Positions 45,033-52,621 of a stretch of 56,759 bases of DNA are shown piece after piece (position 1 is the stretch's first letter; each line of letters starts with the position of its first letter). A program made the position numbers and the translations under genes. The stretch is from Lachnospiraceae bacterium (GTDB taxonomy: Bacteria; Bacillota; Clostridia; Lachnospirales; Lachnospiraceae), in assembly GCA_910574715.1 (NCBI GenBank), contig CAJTCH010000033.1, positions 1 through 56,759 of the forward strand, given 5' to 3'. Below the pieces are notes generated by a model, which worked only from the letters and a program-made list of their open reading frames with translations, ran no database searches and was not told the origin of the DNA.

Positions 45033-45599
45033 ATGTCACAGACTAATTCTATCACAGGCAGGAGTGCGTCTTCTGCCGTCAAAAGGCTTGTTTTTTCTGC
45101 CATGGGAATCGCACTGGCAATAGTTACCTCTTACATAAAAGTGTGGGAGATGCCGATGGGCGGTTCGGTCACGTTGTTATCCATGTTATTTATTTGTTTG
45201 ATCGGGTACTGGTTCGGAGCGGGGTACGGGATTCTTGCCGGAGCTGCATATGGGATCCTGCAATTTATTATTGATCCATATATGGTGTCTGTTCTGCAGG
45301 TATTATTCGATTATCCCTTAGCATTTGGAGCACTTGGGCTGTCAGGTTTTTTTCATAACCGGAGGTACGGCCTGCAGATGGGATATGTTGCTGGCGTGTT
45401 GGGAAGATTCGTTTTCTCTACGTTATCCGGAGTGGTCTTTTTTGCGGCGTACGCACCGGAAGGGATGAATCCGTGGGTATATTCTGCCTTATATCAGGGA
45501 AGCTATCTTGGAGCGGAAGGAATCGTTACGTTGGTGCTCATCTCGATTCCGCCGGTAGCGAAGGCGCTGGAAACAGTGAAGAGACAGGCGGCGGTCTGA
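45033..45599 (+). CDS. thiT: Energy-coupled thiamine transporter S component ThiT
   Basis: 188 residues, six membrane helices. Binds thiamine and works with the shared ECF module (EcfA, EcfA', EcfT), which is not encoded here. Family sequences MGGSVTLLSMLFICLIGYWFG and GAAYGILQFIIDPY include the aromatic/Glu-rich thiamine site region; YAPEGMNPWVYSALYQGSYLGAEG is typical of the C-terminal half. The TPP riboswitch directly upstream confirms the substrate. AAAGGAG is 10 bases before the ATG. Confidence 0.95.
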   Translation: MSQTNSITGRSASSAVKRLVFSAMGIALAIVTSYIKVWEMPMGGSVTLLSMLFICLIGYWFGAGYGILAGAAYGILQFIIDPYMVSVLQVLFDYPLAFGALGLSGFFHNRRYGLQMGYVAGVLGRFVFSTLSGVVFFAAYAPEGMNPWVYSALYQGSYLGAEGIVTLVLISIPPVAKALETVKRQAAV

Positions 45600-45663
45600 T
45601 CGTATCATTTTCGGATTTTTTCGGATTTTGAATGTGGAACGCCAACGGCGTTGAGAGGACAAT

Positions 45664-46242
45664 ATGCAGTTAATTTATCTGGCGGCTGGAAATAGCCGCC
45701 GTTTCGGTGGAAATAAACTATTATATGAATTGGACGGAAAGCCGCTTTATCGGCATCTTCTGGATCGGCTGATCCGGATCTGCAGACGCCATGAGTCCTG
45801 GGAGATTCTGGTGGTAACACAGTACGATGAGATCTATGATGTGGTTGGAAGGATGGGAGCGTCCGGGATGCCAGTGCATCCGGTGTTCTCGCCGGACAGC
45901 AGGAAAGGAGCGTCTTATTCTGTCCGTGCAGGCATTGAGGCGGCGTCCGGGGAGACGGAAGGGTATGCTTTCTTCGTGGGGGATCAGCCTTTTTTGACGG
46001 AGAGGAGTGCGGAAAGCTTCCTGGAAGAGATGCAAAGAAAGCAGGCTGAGCTTGGAAGTGTCAGGTGCAAAGATCTGGTTGGGAATCCAACATGGTTCTC
46101 ACGGGAGTACCGCAGAGAGCTTCTTGCCCTTGAAGGGGACAGAGGGGGCAGAAAGCTCCTTAAGAAATACTCGGATAGGGTAGTATATTACGAGATTGAG
46201 AATGCGGGGGAACTTGAGGATCTAGATGAGTTGCCGGTGTAG
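45664..46242 (+). CDS. MocA/MobA-like nucleotidyltransferase
   Basis: 192 residues with a Rossmann-like GT-A nucleotidyltransferase fold. N-terminal LAAGNSRRFGGNKLLYELDGKPLYRH binds the nucleotide, FFVGDQPFLTE binds the metal and GNPTWFS is typical of MocA. MocA transfers CMP, and MobA GMP, to molybdopterin. Four kb downstream of a molybdopterin enzyme, this is a sensible partner. Which nucleotide is used cannot be read, and some relatives serve other pathways. Confidence 0.85.
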   Translation: MQLIYLAAGNSRRFGGNKLLYELDGKPLYRHLLDRLIRICRRHESWEILVVTQYDEIYDVVGRMGASGMPVHPVFSPDSRKGASYSVRAGIEAASGETEGYAFFVGDQPFLTERSAESFLEEMQRKQAELGSVRCKDLVGNPTWFSREYRRELLALEGDRGGRKLLKKYSDRVVYYEIENAGELEDLDELPV

Positions 46243-46284
46243 CTATCCGATCAAAACCTTTTTTCCTTAAAGTATACTTGTATC

Positions 46285-46539
46285 TTATTTATCATATAAT
46301 CCTTTACAGCTTTTCTTATGGCAGGCGATTCCAAACTTGTGAATTACCTGCATCCCTTCCTGGTGCAAAGCAGAAACATACCCGCTATCCTCAATCTGCG
46401 TCATTGCCTTCTTACATGCAGTATTAAATGAACCGCCCGCTGCATACTTCACTTCCATGATACATCCAATCTTTTCAGAAGGAACCTTAATCATAATGTC
46501 TGTATATCCAATACTGGAAGATAAGTATTTGCTGTAAAA
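46285..46539 (-). pseudogene. C-terminal fragment of an AAA-ATPase/PD-(D/E)xK (DUF1703-type) protein
   Basis: After a stop at 46540-46542 the frame reads SSIGYTDIMIKVP, then CIMEVKYAAGG and FGIACHKKSCK. This is the end of the large family with an N-terminal AAA-ATPase-like domain and C-terminal PDDEXK_9 nuclease. D...ExK residues are visible (YTDIMI, MEVKY). At least 400 N-terminal residues are missing. Such genes are abundant and often decayed in gut Clostridia and Bacteroides. Confidence 0.75.
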
Positions 46540-46689
46540 TTAGACATAAGGAATCTCCTTCTTTTTTGTTTAGTAAGATCTTTGTCTGGTAGCTTAATTT
46601 TACATCAAAAAGGGAATGAGATTCCTTATATTTTAGGTATTTTTGAAAATTTTTTATAATAAGGCTGAAGAAATTAGGGTTAAAATGTC

Positions 46690-46718
46690 TTGACAAAAGC
46701 AGTCTTAGTCCATATAAT
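46690..46718 (+). promoter_or_regulatory. ssrA: Consensus promoter of ssrA
   Basis: TTGACA (46690-46695), 17 bases, TATAAT (46713-46718): perfect sigma-A boxes. Transcription would start about 50 bases before the mature 5' end, leaving a leader removed by RNase P. Confidence 0.88.
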
Positions 46719-46775
46719 AAAGTAACATACCAACAAAGGAAGACAGTCTGCAGCCAGTGTTACAGCATAAACTCA

Positions 46776-47124
46776 GGGCTTGTACTGGTTTCGACGGGGG
46801 TCTGGAAGTTGGAGAAGCCATCCGTAGCGGGACACTACGTTAAAAGTTCCAATTAAATATAAACGCAGACAATAGAGAATTAGCGTACGCTGCTTAATTT
46901 AAGCGGCAGTCGGCCTTAAGTCATCCGCTGCTTAAGTCACCGGCTTCAACGAGGCGGAGCACTTCGTTTCCGAAGCTTTGAGGGAATGGAAGAACTTATG
47001 AAGCTACTGAAACCAAAAGCCTGTCATTAGGCGTCTGGCGGAGGGAATGATAAAGTAATGACTGTGATGGGAGATGCTCTGGTGGATGGGCTTTCGGACG
47101 CGGGTTCAACTCCCGCCAGGTCCA
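46776..47124 (+). ncRNA. ssrA: Transfer-messenger RNA (tmRNA)
   Basis: The 5' end GGGCTTGTACTGGTTTCGACGG and 3' end GACGCGGGTTCAACTCCCGCCAGGTCCA form the tRNA-like part (acceptor GGGCTTG with CAGGTCC, using G-T pairs). The tag frame runs from GCA at 46865 to TAA at 46895-46897 and encodes ADNRELAYAA. The following pseudoknot region is present (GCTGCTTAATTTAAGCGGC). CCA is not encoded. tmRNA rescues stalled ribosomes and marks the product for proteolysis. Confidence 0.98.
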
Positions 47125-47130
47125 CTTATA

Positions 47131-47157
47131 AAACGCCGTGTTTACGGCGTTTTTTCT
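47131..47157 (+). terminator. ssrA terminator
   Basis: AACGCCGTG, short loop, TACGGCGTT and six T. It abuts the stop codon of the integrase remnant on the other strand. Confidence 0.92.
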
Positions 47158-47345
47158 ATTCGTGTTGTATTTTGTGTTGCATACTTTCAAAATGAGAATT
47201 AATTTGATCCGTAAATTTCTTCTGCTCATCGGATATTATATTTCTATACACTGCCTTCAGAACCTTATCACTTTTCCAACCACCCCTTTCCATAATATAT
47301 TGATCCGGAATGCCGATAGCGTGCATGATGGATGCCGAGTAGTGC
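47156..47345 (-). pseudogene. C-terminal remnant of a phage-type tyrosine integrase
   Basis: On the minus strand, HYSASIMHAIGIPDQYIMERGG continues as WKSDKVLKAVYRNIISDEQKK and ends FESMQHKIQHE. This is the last 60 or so residues of a prophage/island integrase, from the HxxR region (the Arg is lost) to the catalytic Tyr (KAVYRN). A stop precedes the His. Its stop codon lies against the ssrA terminator. ssrA is a common integration target, so this marks an old, decayed island or prophage. Confidence 0.8.
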
Positions 47346-47501
47346 CATTACGGTATAATAACGACAAACGGAAAAAGCCTTTATTTTCAAGGGGTTTGAG
47401 CGTTTGCCGTCATTTATTCAATTCCTTTTCCAAGTTGAAATCTGACGAGAAAAATATCGAAAAAAGGAGGCTGTTTCATTAACGACAAAATTTAATAACG
47501 C

Positions 47502-47573
47502 CAGCGGTCCGGTGTATTGCCTGGCCGCTGATTGCTGTGGGCGTTTCACTTTTATAGGTGGACGCCCTTTTTT
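47502..47573 (+). promoter_or_regulatory. Leader with two hairpins before the ICE gene
   Basis: CAGCGG and CCGCTG (47502-47529) pair around a GC-rich loop. GGGCGT-ttCAC and GTG-ACGCCC (47539-47567), followed by TTTTTT, look like an intrinsic terminator only 32 bases before the next start codon. The arrangement suggests an attenuator or a terminator of an upstream lost gene. Confidence 0.5.
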
Positions 47574-47604
47574 CATATCCATTTTCAGGAGAAAGGAGAT
47601 TCAC

Positions 47605-48651
47605 ATGGAACTGAACGAAATGGAAAAGCGCCTGATCTTCCAGACGGAAGGCTATGGGAAATCAGGTGTCACTTATGAGCTGCGCATGTGCCTCCCCTAT
47701 ATACCGGACCCGGTAAAGAGGAAAACGGCGGCGGAGCTTATGCGAAAGCTGGACGCCATGCCGGAAAAAGACTGTCTGGCGCTCATTCAGGATATTCGGA
47801 AAAACTACCGGATTCCGGCAGGACCTAAGACGATGGGGGAACTACTGGCAGAGGCCAGGCAGAAATCCGGTGCGGAGAAATTGAAGGGGCATGACATCAT
47901 GGCCCTGGAACGCTTTGACCCGGAAGTAAAGCACATGATTGTCTTTGACGTGCTTTCAGGTAATGCCCCTGTCGGGGATAAAGGCGACAAGATGCGCCTG
48001 TTCCTTACGGATGCCGGCTACCAGAAATTTTTAGACAGCCAGGAACGGGGCGAGGTCAGACTGAAAAACCATGCGACCGGGAGTATTTACGCTGCCGACG
48101 TGGACGACCTTCGCACCCGTCTGGACAGTCTGTGGGATGGCATGGATAAGCTGCTGCGGGGATTTGCGAACATTTCGTACAGGTACTTCATTCTGTGTTC
48201 CGAGCGGCAGATGGGGCGGCGCGGTGACAGGCGGCCTAAGGAGGTGATGAATCCAGGATGTCCGAGCGGTAAACGCAACCCACGAAACCGGCTGTGGCAG
48301 GCCGGACGCGACGATGGCGCAGATCATAATGGTACTTCTTCACGGCTCCCTAAAGACTTGGGGAGAGTTCCTGCAGCGTGCGCTGCTCTGGCAAAGCGGC
48401 GGCGTATGCGGGGCTATGATGCGGCGACGCTATCCGCAGCCTGTAACAGCCCCGCCCTGTTCGTGCAGGGCCTGCCGGGGGGCGTGGCAAATACGGCAGC
48501 TGATCGAAATCAGATTGATTGCCAGTTCCCCCATTACATCCAAAGAGCCGATTTGCAGATATGGATGCTGCAGATATGGATAAAATACATTCCCTCTTTT
48601 CTTATCCAGTTCATGCCCCAGAACCGGACACATCCCTGCACATCTGCTTAA
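47605..48651 (+). CDS. Conjugative-element protein, C-terminus rearranged
   Basis: 348 residues from the ATG at 47605 (GAAAGGAG upstream). Residues 1-185 are well formed and match a second copy on the minus strand at 54349-54762: shared KLKGHDIMALERFDPEV, HMIVFDVLS and GDKGDKMRLFLTDAGY. It belongs to a family that I know from Clostridiales integrative elements; function unknown. After about residue 190 the sequence becomes Arg/Pro-rich and unlike protein (RRGDRRPKEVMNPGCPSGK), and overlaps the opposite-strand gene end. That part is probably deletion-junction sequence. Confidence 0.55.
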   Translation: MELNEMEKRLIFQTEGYGKSGVTYELRMCLPYIPDPVKRKTAAELMRKLDAMPEKDCLALIQDIRKNYRIPAGPKTMGELLAEARQKSGAEKLKGHDIMALERFDPEVKHMIVFDVLSGNAPVGDKGDKMRLFLTDAGYQKFLDSQERGEVRLKNHATGSIYAADVDDLRTRLDSLWDGMDKLLRGFANISYRYFILCSERQMGRRGDRRPKEVMNPGCPSGKRNPRNRLWQAGRDDGADHNGTSSRLPKDLGRVPAACAALAKRRRMRGYDAATLSAACNSPALFVQGLPGGVANTAADRNQIDCQFPHYIQRADLQIWMLQIWIKYIPSFLIQFMPQNRTHPCTSA

Positions 48652-49203
48652 TCCGCAGTAATACGGGTCATAATTCATCTCCCATTCCAGTGTATCCCGG
48701 TTGAACCTCATATGCTCCCGGCAGACGCGCCCCTTCCTCTGCAGTCCAAAACTGATCTCCTGTCTCCGTATCTCATCATCATGCAGTTTTAAGATATGCT
48801 CTACACTTCCTTCATAGAAATATTCTTCTTCGGCCATATGAACCTCACACTCATATCTGAGTACCTTGTTCTCCTGAAGATATTCATGTTTCAGCTTACA
48901 CTCTTTCTTTTCATAAGGACAGCGGATGGTAGCCATATCATTTTCAAAAGTCCACTCGATTCCCATGTAACTCATGTTGCTGTGGCACTGGAGCCCTTTG
49001 CACTGCAGGCCGCAGGGGGTCTTGAAAGTCTGTTCAAAGATCCACCAGCGTTCATAGGTAAACCCTCCATCATAATTATCAAGGGTTTTCTCCTGCCACA
49101 TGGGAACGTCAACCCGCACATGATCCGGATGATGCTCCGCCGAGTATCCTTCTTCCAGCAGCCGTTTTGTCAACAGGTTATATTCCTTATAATCTTCTTT
49201 CAT
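48430..49203 (-). CDS. Cysteine-rich ICE protein, C-terminally truncated
   Basis: 257 residues; GGAGG lies before the ATG at 49203. The first 215 residues follow a family common on Clostridiales ICEs (GGFTYERWWIFEQTFKTPCGLQCKG, WTFENDMATIRCPYEKKECKLKHEY, GMCPVLGHELDKKRGNVFY). Many paired Cys suggest metal binding. Homologues, as I recall them, continue well beyond the GNVFY point. Here the last 40 residues are unrelated, so the 3' part was lost at a rearrangement near 48560. Confidence 0.7.
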   Translation of the reverse strand: MKEDYKEYNLLTKRLLEEGYSAEHHPDHVRVDVPMWQEKTLDNYDGGFTYERWWIFEQTFKTPCGLQCKGLQCHSNMSYMGIEWTFENDMATIRCPYEKKECKLKHEYLQENKVLRYECEVHMAEEEYFYEGSVEHILKLHDDEIRRQEISFGLQRKGRVCREHMRFNRDTLEWEMNYDPYYCGLSRCAGMCPVLGHELDKKRGNVFYPYLQHPYLQIGSLDVMGELAINLISISCRICHAPRQALHEQGGAVTGCG

Positions 49204-49215
49204 CTTAATTCCTCC

Positions 49216-49419
49216 CTACAGCCCCTGGCAGGGGCGCATCCCGAAATAGTCTTCCATACGGTCCCGCAGCCTCTCCGCTGACATATCATATTCCCCGGCG
49301 ATACAGGATTCACAGCAGGGATATTTATATGCCAGAGTCTTTGATAACCGAGCATCCCAGCTGTTTAACTGCCTGCCGCATTTGTTGCAGTCCTGATCCA
49401 GCCATCTTACTTTCTGCAA
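49216..49419 (-). CDS. Small zinc-ribbon-like ICE protein
   Basis: 67 residues starting at a TTG with GGAGA five bases upstream. Two Cys pairs (CNKCGRQ and CCESC) and the ending EDYFGMRPCQGL are those of a small conserved protein usually found directly before the cysteine-rich ICE gene, as here (12-base gap). Role unknown; possibly a plasmid/ICE regulatory or DNA-binding factor. Confidence 0.7.
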   Translation of the reverse strand: MQKVRWLDQDCNKCGRQLNSWDARLSKTLAYKYPCCESCIAGEYDMSAERLRDRMEDYFGMRPCQGL

Positions 49420-49489
49420 TCGTTCTCCACCTTCCTTTCTTCCTTGTCAATATTTTCTATCCTTATAAGCCCTCCGGCTTCCGGACAGC

Positions 49490-49557
49490 AAAAAAACAGG
49501 AATGACCTCACTGATATTTCCGGCGTCCACAGTTTCCTGTGAACCAGCGTCATTCCT
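49490..49557 (-). terminator. Minus-strand terminator-like hairpin upstream of the zinc-ribbon gene
   Basis: On the minus strand AGGAATGAC pairs with GTCATTCCT, enclosing a CACAG-CTGTG hairpin, followed by TTTTTTT. It is only about 70 bases before the start of the 49419 gene, so it is either an attenuator in its leader or an end-of-operon terminator. Confidence 0.6.
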
Positions 49558-49587
49558 GCTCTGAATAGAGATTATAAATTTTCCAAA

Positions 49588-49634
49588 ATAAAAACCAGCG
49601 GTATATCACTTACAGGGCGTAGTGATACTGCTGG
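49588..49634 (-). terminator. Second minus-strand terminator hairpin
   Basis: CCAGCAGTATCACT pairs with AGTGATATACCGCTGG (two-base bulge), followed by TTTTTATTTT on the minus strand. Confidence 0.65.
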
Positions 49635-49820
49635 CACATTCATACAAACTTAACAGCGTGTGCAATGCGGAACCGATACCGCATACAGGCGTTTCTGACT
49701 GTATCTCCCTAAAAAGGATTCGCACAAAAATCAATTACATGGGAAGTGTAGCACAAGATATGGAATCAGTCAACGAAAAGAAGCTATATATAGTAAAAGA
49801 ATAAGAATATGCCTAAATTA

Positions 49821-49854
49821 AATCAAATAACAGCTACAAGTCTCCTCGTAGCTG
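49821..49854 (-). terminator. Terminator of the AAA/DUF6414 operon
   Basis: On the minus strand CAGCTAC, a 10-base loop, GTAGCTG, then TTATTTGATTT, about 80 bases after the AAA gene stop. Confidence 0.6.
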
Positions 49855-49936
49855 CAGAATATTTTTCTCCCATTTCGAAATGGTAGTGTTTTTAATGTCA
49901 AGAGACATTGAATCGTATGTGAACTATCAATACTTA

Positions 49937-51484
49937 TTATCGCAAAACACCTTTTTCTGTAAAGTAATCCATGAGGCGGTTGTTAAACACTCGCTTGATA
50001 TCCCTCAATGCCGAAATAGACGAATACTCAAAGGCATATAACTGCTTTTTCTCATCTTCAGTCATTTCGATCTCTGTAAATTGCTCAGAATACTTAATTT
50101 TTGCTTTCTCCAGTAGCAAATCCAAAAAGGCTGTCTTCTCTGCCATTGTAGGCTCTTCAAATTCGCATACTAAATCAATACGTGTCTGAAGCTCAGGAAG
50201 AATAGCTTTCTTATATTCTGCTTCGCTGAGAAGATTCGAAGTAAAGATAATAACATATCCATTCATGTCATACTCTCTTGTCATGGAATCTGTGAAACGA
50301 CCCTCTTCCAGCAACTCCAGAAAGAAAGATAAAACCGGGCGAGTAGTCTTTTCAAATTCATCGCAAAGCAGTACACCTACTTTGCTCTTTTTGATTTTCT
50401 CACTTAATTCCCCATGATTACAGCCAACATAACCTGCCGGACTCCCAATCAAACTATTTAATGCATCTTGACTACTATAATTCTGGAAATTGATTTTGGC
50501 TAAATAACAATCATTTTGAAGCCCGCTCGCAATAAGTCTTGCAACCTCAGTTTTTCCGATACCAGATGGGCCAAACAGGAAAATCGAAAGAATTTTCTGT
50601 TCCTTTGCTTTGTTTAGAAAAATAAAATTCTTTAGAGCATACCGCAGTCTATCTTTAAAATATTTATGTCCAATCAAATTATGATTGAATGTATCGATGA
50701 ATGTGTCAAAAGCCCCGGCACTTAAGTCTGTAACTTTTGTAAGTTTATTTTCTTCAGGTTCTTTTTCTCCTAAACTGGATAAATCAGGAAGCAATTTACA
50801 GACAGGTTCCTGTCCATCCAAAAACAGTGGAAAATATTTTAGCAGCACATCAATCTGAACAGTTTGTGCAATAACCCTGATATTTGGCATAATGCTAAGA
50901 AATTGTTCAAGTGCATAAATCAGAGCTTTGTTGTCCTCAATTGCATATGAAACTGAAGTCAAATCCAATATAGCCAATTTGGAAGAGTTATTGAACTGTT
51001 CAAATACTTTTCGCAGTTCACCGCCTGCCTGAGAAAAAGTTGAAATTGGAATGTCATTCGTTTCTGCGTATCGAATAATTATGTCCAAATCCTGCATATT
51101 ATTGTATTTATATATCTTTTGCCTGGGATATGGCTTAAATTCGTGCTTTTCCTCAGTGCTGGAATTCCTTTCATCATCTTCTTCAAAATAGCATTTATGA
51201 CCAGAAAACAAAAGAGGCAGTAATTCTATGGCATTTTCCACAATAGCCGCTTCTGCAATTACAACTGTATCCTCCGCCATACTTGTAAAATTTATATATG
51301 TCAGTTCTATATTGTTTTTGTTGCTTAACAGAAAATAAACTAAGGCAGATATGTCAATGCAAACGTCAGAACATGAATCAAGCATATCCTTCGTCTCTCC
51401 GAATATAAAGGCAAATACTTCTCTTTCTTCTTGGATTTTCCTCAATTCCTCAAGATTACGGTATGTAAACAATGTACAATCCAT
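49937..51484 (-). CDS. AAA+ ATPase with ClpB/ClpA-like module and novel N-terminal region
   Basis: 515 residues from the ATG at 51484, chosen for GGAGGAAATAACT upstream. Residues about 270-515 are one AAA+ module like the second domain of ClpA/ClpB: Walker A FGPSGIGKTE, pore-loop-type GYVG in GSPAGYVGCNHGELSEKI, Walker B VGVLLCDEFEKT, sensor-1 VIIFTSN and a C-terminal small domain (SISALRDIKRVFNNRLMDYF). Residues 1-260 resemble nothing I recognise and may be a sensor or partner-binding domain. It follows the DUF6414-like gene by two bases; the shared ribosome binding site lies inside that gene's end. Confidence 0.8.
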   Translation of the reverse strand: MDCTLFTYRNLEELRKIQEEREVFAFIFGETKDMLDSCSDVCIDISALVYFLLSNKNNIELTYINFTSMAEDTVVIAEAAIVENAIELLPLLFSGHKCYFEEDDERNSSTEEKHEFKPYPRQKIYKYNNMQDLDIIIRYAETNDIPISTFSQAGGELRKVFEQFNNSSKLAILDLTSVSYAIEDNKALIYALEQFLSIMPNIRVIAQTVQIDVLLKYFPLFLDGQEPVCKLLPDLSSLGEKEPEENKLTKVTDLSAGAFDTFIDTFNHNLIGHKYFKDRLRYALKNFIFLNKAKEQKILSIFLFGPSGIGKTEVARLIASGLQNDCYLAKINFQNYSSQDALNSLIGSPAGYVGCNHGELSEKIKKSKVGVLLCDEFEKTTRPVLSFFLELLEEGRFTDSMTREYDMNGYVIIFTSNLLSEAEYKKAILPELQTRIDLVCEFEEPTMAEKTAFLDLLLEKAKIKYSEQFTEIEMTEDEKKQLYAFEYSSISALRDIKRVFNNRLMDYFTEKGVLR

Positions 51485-51486
51485 AG

Positions 51487-52434
51487 TTATTTCCTCCACA
51501 GTTTACTCAACCAAACACCAATGCGATTCCACCAGTGAAGCTTTGGAGCGGGGATTTCTTCCAGCTTGAATGCCACATCTTGAATTATCGCCAAGGTGTC
51601 AACAAAGTGATAATCATCATCACTCTTTTTTGTTTTTGTGTTATGTGATACAGACTGCGTGTTGCTTTTGATTATTTTGCTGGCAGTTTCCTCCTGCTTT
51701 TCCTTGCGAGCACCTGTTTCTTGGAAATAAGTAAATGTATTTGAAGTAATAAATTCTTCGCCTACAATACCTTTATAAATGCCAACGATAGATACATGAC
51801 CAATAAGCAAATCGTTGATATTGTACTTGTTTTCAAATTCCGATTGAATCTCCATAGGAATCTTAATGATAATTTCAGACACTGGCTCTTTCATACTTTC
51901 ATCATATACAAGTCCCTTCAAAATGTAGGCATAGTCTTGCAACATCGAACTGACCAGATTATTTACTTCCATACCTTCTACCTGCATACCCTTTAATGCA
52001 TCACGGCGTAAAATAAGGAATTGCCGCAGACTTTCCTCGTTCAGCAGTCCTAATTTAACGCGATCTACTTTTACAAGATCGCCCTCTGCCGAGTTGTCCA
52101 ATAAAGTCACAGAGGCACACTGCTCAATAATCCTACGCAAAAGGATAGATTTAGTTGTTTTTACGTCTAAACTTTCCACTACTTTTGACGATGATGTAGA
52201 AGTTTCCCTTGCGTCTGCTGAAATAGATGCCTTAATTCCATCAAGGAACTGTTTTGTTCCTTGTGCAGAGATAGACGATGTGAAGCCATACTGCTCTTCA
52301 AAGCTACTTGATTTGTCGGTTTCAATTTTAGTAAGGATAACATTGTTGATCATCATTGCGATTTCATATACCTTACTAAAATTCAGGTAGTAAATATTAA
52401 AATCACGTGATTTCTTTTTCTCAGTTGTATCCAA
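51487..52434 (-). CDS. DUF6414-like protein, partner of the AAA+ ATPase
   Basis: 315 residues. The start is TTG at 52434, with GGGAGGA seven bases upstream. The middle (VVESLDVKTTKSILLRRIIEQC, GDLVKVDRVKLGLLNEESLRQFLILRRDALKG) is the pattern that I associate with DUF6414. The C-terminal part has IGHVSIVGIYKGIV and an amphipathic Trp-rich end (LHWWNRIGVWLSKLWRK) that could contact a membrane. No catalytic motif is visible. First gene of a two-gene operon. Function unknown; context suggests defence. Confidence 0.65.
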   Translation of the reverse strand: MDTTEKKKSRDFNIYYLNFSKVYEIAMMINNVILTKIETDKSSSFEEQYGFTSSISAQGTKQFLDGIKASISADARETSTSSSKVVESLDVKTTKSILLRRIIEQCASVTLLDNSAEGDLVKVDRVKLGLLNEESLRQFLILRRDALKGMQVEGMEVNNLVSSMLQDYAYILKGLVYDESMKEPVSEIIIKIPMEIQSEFENKYNINDLLIGHVSIVGIYKGIVGEEFITSNTFTYFQETGARKEKQEETASKIIKSNTQSVSHNTKTKKSDDDYHFVDTLAIIQDVAFKLEEIPAPKLHWWNRIGVWLSKLWRK

Positions 52435-52621
52435 ATGGGTTCCTCCCTATATTTTACAATTCCTGTATCAGCGGTATCCAATGTTCACCCGCCACATCTA
52501 CAGCTAATCCCAATTTATATATTTTATAATAAAATCTTTATCTGCCATTTACAATGTATATTCATAAGTGATTTCCCACTGGAAACACAGTTTCAAAAAA
52601 GGAAAGATTTTATTGACTTCA

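Larger units (their letters stand above)
49420..49936. other. Gene-free stretch with three minus-strand hairpins
   Basis: About 520 bases with no supported gene. A 60-residue plus-strand frame at 49622 has no coding character. The three hairpins, each with a minus-strand T run, are listed separately. Between them the sequence is AT-rich and featureless. Confidence 0.5.

Noticed and set aside
46996..47229. 77-residue minus-strand ORF containing WTWRELNPRPKAHPPEH
   Set aside because: It is antisense to the tRNA-like end of tmRNA; this is a well-known type of spurious ORF and it has no ribosome binding site.
48314..48583. 89-residue plus-strand ORF starting MAQIIMVLLHGS
   Set aside because: It looked protein-like at first, but it lies in the rearranged junction overlapping two other frames and matches no ICE protein that I can name.
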